Source: Tissierella sp.
GTDB taxonomy: Bacteria > Bacillota > Clostridia > Tissierellales > Tissierellaceae
Reading direction: 5' to 3'
Assembly: GCF_031460495.1 (NCBI RefSeq)
Contig: NZ_JAVKTS010000005.1
Span: forward strand, 124,001 to 188,000
DNA: 64,000 bases
Shown here in pieces: positions 8,499 through 17,690 of this stretch. How positions within the stretch are numbered: position 1 is the stretch's first letter; every line of letters begins with the position of its first letter. Made by a program: the position numbers and the translations under genes. The notes beneath the pieces were generated by a model. That model searched no databases. It saw only the letters and a list, made by a program, of their open reading frames with translations, and had not been told where the DNA came from.

Positions 8499-9392
8499 AT
8501 GTCAAATATTGTGTTAAATTCAATTGAACTATCAAATGGAGAGACAATGGGATACAGAAAAATAGGTAGTGGCAATAAGATATTAGTTTTAGTTCATGGG
8601 AATATGTCAACATCAAAGCATTGGGATACAGTAATGGAAAGTATGACAGATGAATATACAACTTATGCCATAGATATGAGGGGCTTTGGAACATCAACCT
8701 ACAATACTCCTGCAAATTCATTAAGAGATTTCTCTGAAGATTTAAAGCTCTTTGTGGATGTCATTGGACTAAAGAAGTTTAATTTAACTGGATGGTCTAC
8801 AGGTGGTGGAGTAGCTATGTATTTTGCCATAGATTATCCTGAATATGTTGAAAAACTTATATTAGTAGAATCTGTAGGTATAAAAGGATATCCAATGTTC
8901 AAAAAAGATGCTAATGGTCAACCTATCCTGGGAGAATTCCTAAGAACTAAGGAAGAGATTGGGGCAGACAAGGTACAGGTAGTTCCCATATTAAGCGCAT
9001 ATTGGAATAAGGATAAGCCGTTTCTTAGAATGGTTTGGAACTCAGGAATATATTTATTTGGAAAACCAACGGAAGAACGATATGAAGAATATTTAGATGC
9101 TATGCTTACTCAAAGAAATTTAGTAGATATAGATTATTCCTTAGTTCATTTTAATATATCAGATGAACATAACGGAGTAGTGGAAGGGACAGGAGAGGTT
9201 CACAAGATTAAAGCTCCAACTTTAGTTATACAAGGTAAAAATGATTTAATAGTACCTATGGATATGGGTATAGGAATAGCTGAAGGAATAGGTAAAAATG
9301 CTAGATTAGAGCTATTAGATAATGGTGGTCATGCACCTATGACTGATGATTTAGATAGATTTATGAATCTAATATTGTCCTTTATGGATTAG
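8499..9392 (+). CDS. Alpha/beta-fold hydrolase
   Basis: A 297-residue alpha/beta hydrolase. It has the oxyanion motif HGNMS (residues 33-37), nucleophile elbow GWSTGG with Ser100, an acid residue in GKNDLIVP and the catalytic His in NGGHAPM near the C-terminus. It probably hydrolyses an ester, thioester or C-C bond of the operon's substrate. GGAGG stands before the ATG. It is the first structural gene behind sigma-54 promoter P2 and is followed closely by the KAS III-like gene. A second hydrolase of the same fold closes the operon. Confidence 0.9.
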   Translation: MSNIVLNSIELSNGETMGYRKIGSGNKILVLVHGNMSTSKHWDTVMESMTDEYTTYAIDMRGFGTSTYNTPANSLRDFSEDLKLFVDVIGLKKFNLTGWSTGGGVAMYFAIDYPEYVEKLILVESVGIKGYPMFKKDANGQPILGEFLRTKEEIGADKVQVVPILSAYWNKDKPFLRMVWNSGIYLFGKPTEERYEEYLDAMLTQRNLVDIDYSLVHFNISDEHNGVVEGTGEVHKIKAPTLVIQGKNDLIVPMDMGIGIAEGIGKNARLELLDNGGHAPMTDDLDRFMNLILSFMD

Positions 9393-9423
9393 ATAAGATA
9401 AATGATAATTAAAGGAGGTAACT

Positions 9424-10452
9424 ATGACTAGTATAAATGTAGGAATTGTTGGAACTGGTATATATATTCCAGAGGGAAGAATGACTGCAAAGGAAATATC
9501 TTTGGCTTCGAAGGGAATATGGGCTGAGGAAGCAGTGGTAGAGAAACTTGGGATTATTGAAAAATCCATACCAGGACAAAATGATGGAACTCAAGAGATG
9601 GGAGTTAAGGCAGGACTTGATGCCATTAAAAGAACGGGAATTGATCCAAAGGAAATAGATTTGATTTTATGTATGGGGGAAGAGTGGAAGGAATATCCAC
9701 TGACAACATCGGGAATTTATATACAAGAAAAAATTGGGGCTACAAATGCATGGGCAATAGATCTTCAACAAAGATGCTGTACAACTGTTGCTGCTATGAA
9801 AATAGCTAAGGATATGATGATCGCTGATGAGGACATAAACACTGTAATGATCGTAGGGGGATATAGAAACGGAGATTTTGTAGACTATGCAGACAAGAAT
9901 ATGTCAATGATGTATAACCTTTCTGCTGGTGGTGGAGCAATAATATTAAAGAAAAACTATGATAAGAATCTATTGTTAGGTTCTCATATAATGACTGATG
10001 GAAGTATGGCTAGGGATGCAGGAGTGGAATTTGGAGGAACTGAAAAGCCTATTACTTCTGACAATATTGATGAAGCATATAAATCCTTAAGGCTATTTGA
10101 TGCAAAGCACATGAAAGATAGATTAAATGAAGTTTCTATGGATAATTGGTACCGTTGCATAGATAGAGCTTTTGAAAAGTCAGGAATTCAAAAGGAAGAC
10201 CTAGGATATTTAGCAGTGCTTCATTTTAAATATTCACAACATAAAGCTATGGTTGAATCCCTTGGACTCACTGAAGACCAATCCATCTATCTTTCAGAGT
10301 ATGGACATATAGGGCAGGTAGATCAAATACTTTCTCTTCATCTAGCATTGGAGCAGGGAAAAGTAAAGGATGGAACGGTAATATCTATGATAGCTGCAGG
10401 AATCGGATATGCATGGGCAGCTAATGTGATTAAATGGGGGGGACAACATTGA
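9424..10452 (+). CDS. KAS III / FabH-like thiolase-fold enzyme
   Basis: A 342-residue protein of the 3-oxoacyl-ACP synthase III-like branch of the thiolase superfamily. Cys118 in DLQQRCCTTVAAM aligns with the FabH nucleophile, and a His is present in VLHFKYSQH (near 263). The third FabH residue, Asn in YGNTS, is replaced: the segment reads YGHIGQVDQ. It may therefore be an acyltransferase or a 3-oxoacid-cleaving/condensing enzyme rather than a fatty-acid synthase. No acyl carrier protein gene is nearby. The position between a hydrolase and an ABC importer suggests catabolism of an imported acyl compound. AAAGGAGGT precedes the ATG. Confidence 0.86.
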   Translation: MTSINVGIVGTGIYIPEGRMTAKEISLASKGIWAEEAVVEKLGIIEKSIPGQNDGTQEMGVKAGLDAIKRTGIDPKEIDLILCMGEEWKEYPLTTSGIYIQEKIGATNAWAIDLQQRCCTTVAAMKIAKDMMIADEDINTVMIVGGYRNGDFVDYADKNMSMMYNLSAGGGAIILKKNYDKNLLLGSHIMTDGSMARDAGVEFGGTEKPITSDNIDEAYKSLRLFDAKHMKDRLNEVSMDNWYRCIDRAFEKSGIQKEDLGYLAVLHFKYSQHKAMVESLGLTEDQSIYLSEYGHIGQVDQILSLHLALEQGKVKDGTVISMIAAGIGYAWAANVIKWGGQH

Positions 10453-11324
10453 GTATCTTTTTACAAGTTATATTACGAAGTTTAGAAACAGGAAGTATTT
10501 ATGCATTAGCAGCATTAGGTATTATAATAGTTTATCGTACATCTAATATAACCAACTTTTCCCAGGGCGCAGTTGGAATGTTCAACACATTTGTAGTAAC
10601 TCATAGTTTTTTGAAATTTGGGCTACCACTTTGGATGGCTATTTTAGCTGGAGTTGCCAGCTCCATGTTAGTAGGAGTGTTTATAGACTTTGTTATTATT
10701 AGAAATACTGCCAAGGTTTCACCTGTAGCAAAGCAGATAATTACCCTAGGTATTGTAATGATAGTCTTAGGATTAGCTCCTATATTGTTTGGAGTAGATC
10801 CTTTACGATTACCGAGATTTATTAACAAAGGAGATCTAGTAGTTGCTGGTGCATCTATTTCATACAATGGATTATTTAATATAGCTTTTGGTTTAACTGT
10901 AATGAGCTTACTGTTTTATGTATTACAAAAGACTAAGTGGGGATTGGCAGTTAGAACCACAGCTTCAAATGAATTTGTAGCCAAACTTATGGGAGTACCT
11001 ACTAAGAATGTTACTATTGGAGCTTGGGCAGTTGCAGGAGTGTTAGGAGTACTTTCAGGCATTATGGTGGCACCTATGACTTCAGTTAGTTTGAATCTAA
11101 TGGATGAAGTACAGATTAACGCATTAATTGCCTGTGTTTTAGGGGGGTTCCAAACTTTCTATGGGCCAGTTATAGGGGCTTATATCATAGGTATTAGTAG
11201 AAATTTATTATTATATTATGGCAGCTCCATATGGGGTGGACAAATACTATATATTCTTATTTTATTGTTCCTGGTAATTAGACCTTATGGACTAATAGGT
11301 AAGAAGATTGTAAAGAAGGTGTAG
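10434..11324 (+). CDS. livH: Branched-chain amino acid-type ABC permease, LivH family
   Basis: About 296 residues with eight or so hydrophobic segments and the LivH signature GSIYALAALGIIIVYRTSNITNFSQG near the N-terminus. It forms the membrane channel together with the LivM-like protein. The coding end overlaps the KAS III gene. Either ATG 10434 or TTG 10449 (which shares TTGA with the upstream stop and follows GGGGGG) could be the start; the TTG fits translational coupling better. In catabolic operons of this type the importer often carries organic acids or amides rather than leucine, so the substrate is left open. Confidence 0.92.
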   Translation: MGGTTLSIFLQVILRSLETGSIYALAALGIIIVYRTSNITNFSQGAVGMFNTFVVTHSFLKFGLPLWMAILAGVASSMLVGVFIDFVIIRNTAKVSPVAKQIITLGIVMIVLGLAPILFGVDPLRLPRFINKGDLVVAGASISYNGLFNIAFGLTVMSLLFYVLQKTKWGLAVRTTASNEFVAKLMGVPTKNVTIGAWAVAGVLGVLSGIMVAPMTSVSLNLMDEVQINALIACVLGGFQTFYGPVIGAYIIGISRNLLLYYGSSIWGGQILYILILLFLVIRPYGLIGKKIVKKV

Positions 11325-11328
11325 TCAG

Positions 11329-12348
11329 ATGATAAAAAATAAGGTCGCTAAAAATACAAGCATTAAAAATGCAAGCACTAAAAATGAACAATTACAATTT
11401 ATCTTATTCGGTATAATACTGGGATTGGTTCCAATACTGGCTAAAATAGGTATTTTAAAAACTAGTCATATAACCATTATAGGAGGAACATTAATATATG
11501 CAGTAGCAGCACTAGGTTTAAATATACTTCTAGGGTATTCAGGGTTAATTTCACTGGGAACATCAGGCTTTATGGGATTGGCTTCTTATATATCAGCTTA
11601 TATAACGGTGAATTTAAACCTTCCATTTGAAGTAGCAATACTAGCAGCCATAATAGTACCTACCATTATTGGGGTATTAGTAGGATTGGTTTCACTTAAA
11701 ATTGAAGGACTATACTTGGCCATTGCAACACTGGCAGTATCAGAGATTTTAAGGAAGACTTTCGAAGAATTTGATGTATTTACTAATGGATTTAGTGGTA
11801 AATCTGCTGGCTTCCCATTGTTGTTTGGTAGTATACAACTAGATAGAACTACAACTTATTATCTAATAGTTTTTGTATTAACCATAATTATGTTAATAAC
11901 TTACAATATGATAAATGGTCAACTGGGTAGGGCATTAAACGCTATGAGAGGTAGTGAACCGGCTGCACAGGCAATGGGAGTAAACCTTTTAAAATATAGA
12001 TTAGTAGCATTTGCATTGGCTACAATTTATGCATCTGTGGCAGGAGTATTATATGTACATTTTATTAGATTCTCATATCCGTCGATTTGGTCTTTAAAGC
12101 TGAGTTTAGATTTTTTAGCAATGATTATAATAGGTGGACTCAGATCTATTTATGGAACTGTACTTGGTGCATTTATAGTTTTCGCTGTACCAGATTTGTT
12201 TTTAAAGCAAATTCCATATTTTGATCAATTATCCTATGTTTTTAATGGAGTTTTAATAATATTAGTAATAATGTTTTATCCTAATGGCTTAATTTATATC
12301 GGCCATGATATTAAAGGATGGATAAAGAAACTGAGAAAGAGAGGATAA
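11329..12348 (+). CDS. livM: Branched-chain amino acid-type ABC permease, LivM family
   Basis: A 339-residue integral membrane permease. The LivM hallmarks are visible: ALGLNILLGYSGLISLGTSGFMGL (about residues 64-87), then the cytoplasmic loop around NAMRGSEPAAQAMGVNLLKYRLVAFALA that contacts the ATPases, and the closing GGLRSIYGTVLGAF. It begins 4 bases after livH ends and is followed 4 bases later by the ATPase gene, so the importer genes are translationally coupled. Confidence 0.93.
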   Translation: MIKNKVAKNTSIKNASTKNEQLQFILFGIILGLVPILAKIGILKTSHITIIGGTLIYAVAALGLNILLGYSGLISLGTSGFMGLASYISAYITVNLNLPFEVAILAAIIVPTIIGVLVGLVSLKIEGLYLAIATLAVSEILRKTFEEFDVFTNGFSGKSAGFPLLFGSIQLDRTTTYYLIVFVLTIIMLITYNMINGQLGRALNAMRGSEPAAQAMGVNLLKYRLVAFALATIYASVAGVLYVHFIRFSYPSIWSLKLSLDFLAMIIIGGLRSIYGTVLGAFIVFAVPDLFLKQIPYFDQLSYVFNGVLIILVIMFYPNGLIYIGHDIKGWIKKLRKRG

Positions 12349-12352
12349 TCAT

Positions 12353-13165
12353 ATGGATGGAGTAAAAACAATATCAGATGGAGTAGTATTAAGTGTTAAG
12401 GACCTATCTATTGCTTTTGGTGGTTTGAAAGCTGTTGACAATCTCTCTTTTGATATAAAAGAAAATGAAATATTTGGATTAATAGGACCTAATGGTGCAG
12501 GAAAGACTACGGTTTTTAACTGTATAACCCAATTTTATAGACCTGACTTAGGAACCATATTATTTAAGGATAAAAACAATAATATTTCAAGTCTTAGGGA
12601 ACATAATGTTCATGAGATTATTGGCCTAGGGTTGGTTAGGACTTTTCAAAATATAGAATTAATAAGAGAATTAAGTATTTTAGACAATGTATTAATTGGT
12701 GCTCATACTGATTTTAAAGCCAGTATAGTATCTCAGGCATTAAAACTTCCTAAAGCTAGAAAAGAAGAGCGAGCACAGAAAGAGCATGCTGTAAAAATAC
12801 TAAGAGATTTTGGCCTTGAAGATCGTAAAAATATGCTAGTAGCAGGACAACCTTATGGAATATTAAAAAAAGTTGAATTTGCTAGAACTCTAATGTGTGA
12901 TCCAAAGCTTATTATTCTTGATGAACCAGCAGCTGGTTTAAATGATACAGAAACCATAGAGTTAGCAAAGACCATAAGAAAGATTAGGGATGAATATAAT
13001 TGTTCAGTATTTTTAGTAGAACATGATATGAGGCTAGTTATGGATGTTTGTGATACTATTTGTGCTATTAACTTTGGAAAGTTCTTAGCCCTAGGAAATG
13101 CTAAAGAAATTCAAGGCAATAAAGATGTTCAGGCAGCATATTTAGGAAATGATGGAGATGAATAA
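12353..13165 (+). CDS. livG: Branched-chain amino acid-type ABC ATPase, LivG family
   Basis: A 270-residue ATP-binding subunit. Walker A is GPNGAGKTT (about residues 46-54), Walker B IILDEPAAGLND, and the H-loop VEHDMRLV. The signature region reads QPYGILKKVEFAR, so the usual LSGGQ/LSYG is replaced by QPYGILKK, a mild departure within the LivG pattern (most have LPYGQQRRLEIAR). LivG-specific features (a long loop after Walker A, VRTFQNIEL) are present. It pairs with the LivF subunit encoded next, whose start follows within a few bases. Confidence 0.93.
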   Translation: MDGVKTISDGVVLSVKDLSIAFGGLKAVDNLSFDIKENEIFGLIGPNGAGKTTVFNCITQFYRPDLGTILFKDKNNNISSLREHNVHEIIGLGLVRTFQNIELIRELSILDNVLIGAHTDFKASIVSQALKLPKARKEERAQKEHAVKILRDFGLEDRKNMLVAGQPYGILKKVEFARTLMCDPKLIILDEPAAGLNDTETIELAKTIRKIRDEYNCSVFLVEHDMRLVMDVCDTICAINFGKFLALGNAKEIQGNKDVQAAYLGNDGDE

Positions 13166-13166
13166 T

Positions 13167-13886
13167 ATGAAAGAAACAGCTTTATCAATCAAAGGATTAA
13201 AGGTTAGATATGGTGCAATTGAGGCCTTAAAAGGTATAGATATAGAAGTTAAGGAAGGTGATGTAGTTGCTCTTTTAGGAGCAAATGGAGCTGGAAAGAC
13301 CACTACCCTTAGAAAAATATCGGGAATTATAGATGGTGCTGAAGGAAGTATCTCTTTCTACGGTACTGAAATATCTAAAATGGAGCCTGATAAGATTGCT
13401 AAACTCGGTATTGCTCAATCACCAGAGGGAAGACAGATATTTCGTGACTTAACTGTTGAGGAAAACTTGAGAATAGGTGCATTTACAATCAAGGATAAAG
13501 AACAAATAAAGATGAACTTTGAAAGAGTATACAATTATTTTCCACTTTTAAAAGAAAGAGCAGATCAGATGGCCTCAACTCTTTCAGGCGGAGAGCAGCA
13601 AATGTTAGCTATTGGCCGTGCATTAATGAGCAGTCCTAAGATATTACTTTTAGATGAACCATCATTAGGATTAGCACCATTAATTGTTCAAGATATAATG
13701 AAAATTGTCAAGGAAATAAAAGAGGAGGGGACCACGGTAATAATAGTAGAACAAAATGCAGCGCAGACTTTAAAGATTGCAGATTATGCATATGTTCTAG
13801 AATTGGGTAAGATTAATACCCATGGTAAGGCAGCAGATTTAAGAAATGACCCAAGGCTTATAGAAGCATATCTAGGGTCCAACTAA
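13167..13886 (+). CDS. livF: Branched-chain amino acid-type ABC ATPase, LivF family
   Basis: An ATP-binding subunit of about 239 residues. Walker A GANGAGKTT, the LivF-type QSPEGRQIFRDLTVEENL, signature LSGGEQQMLAIGRAL, Walker B LLLDEPSLGLAP and H-loop VEQNA are all present. ATG 13167 follows GGAGATG at good spacing and lies just after the livG stop; an in-frame ATG at 13149 overlaps livG and has no ribosome site. It completes the nucleotide-binding pair of the importer. Confidence 0.92.
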   Translation: MKETALSIKGLKVRYGAIEALKGIDIEVKEGDVVALLGANGAGKTTTLRKISGIIDGAEGSISFYGTEISKMEPDKIAKLGIAQSPEGRQIFRDLTVEENLRIGAFTIKDKEQIKMNFERVYNYFPLLKERADQMASTLSGGEQQMLAIGRALMSSPKILLLDEPSLGLAPLIVQDIMKIVKEIKEEGTTVIIVEQNAAQTLKIADYAYVLELGKINTHGKAADLRNDPRLIEAYLGSN

Positions 13887-13925
13887 TTAATGCTAAGGCA
13901 TTATAAAATTTAAGGGGGAATAAAA

Positions 13926-15197
13926 GTGAAAAAGAGTATATCTATTTTGTTAATTTTAGTATTGGTATTAGGTTTGGCTGCATGTACACAAACACCAAAA
14001 GAGGAATTACCAGCATCAAATGATAACACCACTGTTACACCAAAAGATGAACCTGCAAAAGAAGAAAAACAAGCACAAGGCGTTACTGACACAGAAATAA
14101 TAGTTGCTAACAGTGCTGCTACATCAGGAGCATTTGCTCCAGTAGGCGTTCCTTTTAATGCAGGGATTGAAGCATATTTTAAAATGATAAACGATGCAGG
14201 TGGAGTTAATGGTAGAAAGATAACTTTCAAACATCAAGATGATGAATTTGACCCAGTTAAAGGAAAAGCTATATTATCAAACTATATAGAAGATGACAAA
14301 GTATTTGCTATAGTAGGACATTTTGGAACTCCTGTAGTAGGTGGAACTCTTGAAGATTTAAAAGAAGCAGGAATACCTGCAGTTTATTTTGCAACAGGTA
14401 TAGGACAATTATATAATGATAATGCAGTAGGTAGAGATAGAAATATATTCCCAGTACAACCTATTTACAAAACAGAAGGTCAAATAATGGTTGCACGTGC
14501 TGTTGGAGACTTTGGTGCTAAGAAAATCGGTGTTATTTATACAAATGATGACGCTGGAAAAGACTTACTATGGGGTGCAGAGAAAAAAGCCAAGGAACTA
14601 GGCATAGAATTAGTGGCAGAACAAGTAACAGCTGGTGCTACAGACGTTTCTTCAGCAGTTACAACTATCAAAAATGCTAATGTAGACTTTATTATAGGAG
14701 CTGCAATTCAAGCTACAATTCCAACTATAATTAAAGAATTAGCTGCACAAGGTGTTAACAAAGATGTTATTACAACTTATGTAAACGTTGCTCCAGTTAT
14801 AGCAGCATCAGTTGTGAATGAAATAGCAGGAAAATTTGATGTTTACGGTAACGGTTGGGTAAGTTTCGAAGGCGATAGAATGAATGCACTTGAAGAATTT
14901 GCAAAGCATACACCAGAATATGCTGATAATGCATATGCTATGACTGGTTGGATAGCAGCATCTTTCTTTACAGAAGGATTAAAGAGAGTAGAAGGAACAA
15001 TTACTTGGGATAAGTATATGGACGCTTTAGAATCAGCTCCAATAAACAATCCATTTGGTGGATCAATAGACTTTGGAAATGGTCTAAGAGCAGGAACTCA
15101 AGAGATGAACCTGTCAAAAATTGTTCATACCAACCTTGATGGTCTTTGGGAAGTTACAAAACCACTTCAATCTATAGACGGTATTTTAGGCAACTAG
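13926..15197 (+). CDS. Branched-chain amino acid-type substrate-binding lipoprotein
   Basis: A 423-residue periplasmic-binding-protein type I family member (LivJ/LivK-like, Peripla_BP_6). The N-terminus is a lipoprotein signal with lipobox LAAC (Cys at about residue 20), followed by a Thr/Glu/Lys/Pro-rich linker, then the binding domains (VTDTEIIVANSAATSGAFAP onward). It delivers the substrate to the LivHMGF-like transporter encoded just upstream. AGGGGG precedes the start. A hairpin follows the gene, which may raise its stoichiometry over the downstream enzymes. Confidence 0.93.
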   Translation: MKKSISILLILVLVLGLAACTQTPKEELPASNDNTTVTPKDEPAKEEKQAQGVTDTEIIVANSAATSGAFAPVGVPFNAGIEAYFKMINDAGGVNGRKITFKHQDDEFDPVKGKAILSNYIEDDKVFAIVGHFGTPVVGGTLEDLKEAGIPAVYFATGIGQLYNDNAVGRDRNIFPVQPIYKTEGQIMVARAVGDFGAKKIGVIYTNDDAGKDLLWGAEKKAKELGIELVAEQVTAGATDVSSAVTTIKNANVDFIIGAAIQATIPTIIKELAAQGVNKDVITTYVNVAPVIAASVVNEIAGKFDVYGNGWVSFEGDRMNALEEFAKHTPEYADNAYAMTGWIAASFFTEGLKRVEGTITWDKYMDALESAPINNPFGGSIDFGNGLRAGTQEMNLSKIVHTNLDGLWEVTKPLQSIDGILGN

Positions 15198-15219
15198 TTA
15201 AAAGAATATTATAATGTAT

Positions 15220-15243
15220 AGGCAGGGTAATCCCTGCCTATTA
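15220..15243 (+). terminator. Intra-operon hairpin between binding protein and CoA-transferase
   Basis: Perfect 8-bp stem AGGCAGGG / CCCTGCCT with a TAAT loop, followed by ATTATTT. The short U tract suggests partial termination or an mRNA 3'-end stabiliser rather than a full stop. Confidence 0.65.
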
Positions 15244-15267
15244 TTTCAAGGGATTATGGAGGTTAAT

Positions 15268-16581
15268 ATGGACTATAAAGAGAAACTAATAACATTAGAA
15301 CAAGCACTAGAATTAGTAAAATCGAATTATAATATTGTTACAGGCTTAGGTGCTACTGAACCTCAAGATTTTATGAATAATCTACACACCATAGGAGATA
15401 GAGTTAAGAATGTTACTATAACTAACTGTCTTCCTATGAACCATGGAGAATTTTTGAAACCAGAATATAAAGAGAGTTTTAATATAGATGGTTGGTTTTA
15501 TTCGCCAACTTTAAGAAAAGCCCACTTAAATGGAAATATATCCTATATACCCAATCATTTACATCTGGCAGGTATAAAAAGGCTAGCCCATATGAAGCCA
15601 AATATATATGCAGGTAGTGCTTCGATGCCAGATAAACATGGGTTTATATCCCTGTCCCTTTCAAATACCTATGAAAAAAGAATGATGGAAGAGGCTGATA
15701 TAATCATATTGGAGGTAAATCCTAACTATCCAAGAACCTTTGGAGATGTGGAAGTTCATTACTCGGATATAGATTATTTAATAGCCTCCAATTATGAGGT
15801 TCCAGCTTTACCTGATGTAGTAAGTAATGAAAAAGATATAATAATAGGAAACTTAATCGCAGAATATATTAATGATGGGGATTGTATCCAATTGGGTATT
15901 GGTGGAATTCCAAATGCAGTGACGGATGCATTAATGACGAAAAAGGATTTAGGCGTTCATACGGAAATGATGACATCTGGTATGGTAAAACTAGCACAAG
16001 CAGGGGTAATAAATGGTAAGAAGAAAAATCTTCACAAAGGGAAAATTGTATGTACATTTGCACTAGGAAATAAAGAACTTTATGAATTTTTAGATGATAA
16101 TACTTCTGTTATGTTTTTAGATGGAAACTATGTTAATGATCCATATGTAATAGCTCAAAATGACAATATGGTATCTATAAATACCAGCATAGAAGTAGAT
16201 TTAACAGGACAGTGTTGCTCGGAATCTATAGGACCTATCCAATTTAGTGGTACAGGAGGACAATCAGATACTGCCGTAGGTGCACAAAAATCAAAAAATG
16301 GTAAGAGTTTTATAGCGCTATATTCCACAGCTATGGTAAAGAATAAGGAAACAGGTGAAAGAGAAGAAATTTCTAAAATAGTACCTATGTTAAAACAAGG
16401 AGCTTATGTTACACTTTCTAGAAATGATGTAGACTATGTAGTTACCGAATATGGAGTAGTATCTTTAAGAGGAACTAATATTAAAGAAAGAGTTGAAAGG
16501 TTGATTTCAATAGCTCATCCAAAATTTAGAGATGAATTACTTGAAGAAGCACATAAAATAGGATTGATTTACGATATTTAG
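15268..16581 (+). CDS. Acetyl-CoA hydrolase/CoA-transferase family protein (Cat1 / 4-hydroxybutyrate CoA-transferase-like)
   Basis: A 437-residue family I CoA-transferase. The family layout is clear: an N-terminal domain with VTGLGATEPQDFM and a C-terminal domain with QLGIGGIPNAVTDAL, FALGNKELYEFLDDN, the Gly-rich SGTGGQSDTAVGA and VVTEYGVVSLRG near the end. It would move CoA from acetyl-CoA (or another donor) to the organic acid released in this pathway. The start at ATG 15268 is preceded by ATGGAGGTT; the open frame extends upstream through the hairpin without a ribosome site. The acyl specificity is unknown. Confidence 0.9.
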   Translation: MDYKEKLITLEQALELVKSNYNIVTGLGATEPQDFMNNLHTIGDRVKNVTITNCLPMNHGEFLKPEYKESFNIDGWFYSPTLRKAHLNGNISYIPNHLHLAGIKRLAHMKPNIYAGSASMPDKHGFISLSLSNTYEKRMMEEADIIILEVNPNYPRTFGDVEVHYSDIDYLIASNYEVPALPDVVSNEKDIIIGNLIAEYINDGDCIQLGIGGIPNAVTDALMTKKDLGVHTEMMTSGMVKLAQAGVINGKKKNLHKGKIVCTFALGNKELYEFLDDNTSVMFLDGNYVNDPYVIAQNDNMVSINTSIEVDLTGQCCSESIGPIQFSGTGGQSDTAVGAQKSKNGKSFIALYSTAMVKNKETGEREEISKIVPMLKQGAYVTLSRNDVDYVVTEYGVVSLRGTNIKERVERLISIAHPKFRDELLEEAHKIGLIYDI

Positions 16582-16592
16582 GAGGCTTATAA

Positions 16593-17411
16593 ATGGCTAT
16601 TTTAAATTATAACGGTAAGGATGTATACTATGAAGTCAATGGTGAAGGTAAGCCTATACTTTTATTAAATGGAATTATGATGAGCACTGCCAGTTGGGAA
16701 TTTTTTAAAGATCCCCTATCAGACAATAATCAATTGATCCTTGTGGATTTTCTTGATCAAGGACAATCAGCAAAACTTGAAGGGGAATATACTCAAGAAG
16801 TTCAAGTTGATTTGATCTATGCACTATTACAAGAATTAAATATAGAAAAGATAAATATAGTTGGAATTTCCTATGGTGGAGAAGTTGCCCTTCAATATGC
16901 ATTAAAACATGGAAGCACAATTGATAGATTAGTATTGTTTAACACTACAGCTAAGACTAATCCATGGTTAAGAGATATTGGTAGGTCATGGATGTTAAGC
17001 AGTGATGATCCACTAAATTATTATTTAACCACAATACCAATTATATATTCACCAAAGTTTTATAATGAGAATATTAAATGGATGGAAAATAGAAAGGAAT
17101 TGTTAACAAAATATGTCTTTAATGATAAAGCTTTTATGGGCTCCATGGATAGGTTAACACTTAGTGCTGAAAACTACGATGTAATAGATAGGTTAGGTGA
17201 AATAGAAAATCACACACTTATAGTTGGTGCAGAACATGATGTTATCACACCTTTAGCCGAACAAAAGTTGTTAAATAAAGGAATAAAGAATTCTCAATTA
17301 ATTATACTACCTGATACGGGGCATGGGGCAATGTATGAAAGACCATTATTGTTTACTAGTTTGATTTTAGGTTTTGTAAACAATACAAAATTGGAATATG
17401 GGATAGTTTAA
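16593..17411 (+). CDS. Alpha/beta-fold hydrolase (second in the operon)
   Basis: A 272-residue alpha/beta hydrolase. The nucleophile elbow is GISYGGEVA (Ser near residue 91), the acid lies in GAEHDVITP, and the catalytic His in DTGHGAMYERP. The N-terminal KDVYYEVNGEGKPILLLNGIMMSTASW is typical of small-molecule esterases and enol-lactone or C-C hydrolases. It starts 11 bases after the CoA-transferase with TAGGAGG upstream and is the last intact gene of the sigma-54 operon. It is only weakly alike to the hydrolase at 8499, so the two probably act on different intermediates. Confidence 0.89.
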   Translation: MAILNYNGKDVYYEVNGEGKPILLLNGIMMSTASWEFFKDPLSDNNQLILVDFLDQGQSAKLEGEYTQEVQVDLIYALLQELNIEKINIVGISYGGEVALQYALKHGSTIDRLVLFNTTAKTNPWLRDIGRSWMLSSDDPLNYYLTTIPIIYSPKFYNENIKWMENRKELLTKYVFNDKAFMGSMDRLTLSAENYDVIDRLGEIENHTLIVGAEHDVITPLAEQKLLNKGIKNSQLIILPDTGHGAMYERPLLFTSLILGFVNNTKLEYGIV

Positions 17412-17563
17412 AATCCAAAAAGGAAATACAAGAAGGTAGTAATAAGATAGAGCTACTAAATGAATTACAAAATAAAGATAAAACTTACTATAAAAGGGTA
17501 TGGGATGCTGCAATATATAACTATGATAGATGCACTAGGAGGCTTAGTAAGAGTTATAACTGA
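17411..17563 (+). pseudogene. Possible gene remnant of about 50 codons without a start
   Basis: One frame directly after the hydrolase stop reads protein-like for 50 codons (KSKKEIQEGSNKIELLNELQ, then TYYKRVWDAAIYNYDR) to a TGA at 17561. No ATG, GTG or TTG start lies in that frame. The charged/aromatic composition looks more coding than the flanking A+T-rich DNA. It could be the tail of a decayed gene; chance cannot be excluded. Confidence 0.3.
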
Positions 17564-17634
17564 GTCTTAAGGATTATTATGATATAAAATGTTATTATCG
17601 ATATAGTAAAATAGTAAACCCCTTATTTTTTATG

Positions 17635-17677
17635 AACAACAGCCATAAGCATATATGCTTATGGCTGTTGTTTTTTT
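17635..17677 (+). terminator. Strong terminator ending the sigma-54 operon
   Basis: Near-perfect hairpin of about 18 bp: AACAACAGCCATAAGC on the left arm and GCTTATGGCTGTTGTT on the right around ATAT, followed by a T7 run. Confidence 0.93.
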
Positions 17678-17690
17678 GTCAAAAATGCAA

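Noticed and set aside
8467-8721. Minus-strand ORF opposite the first alpha/beta hydrolase
   Set aside because: It is antisense to a clear hydrolase gene and to the sigma-54 leader, with no ribosome site or family features.
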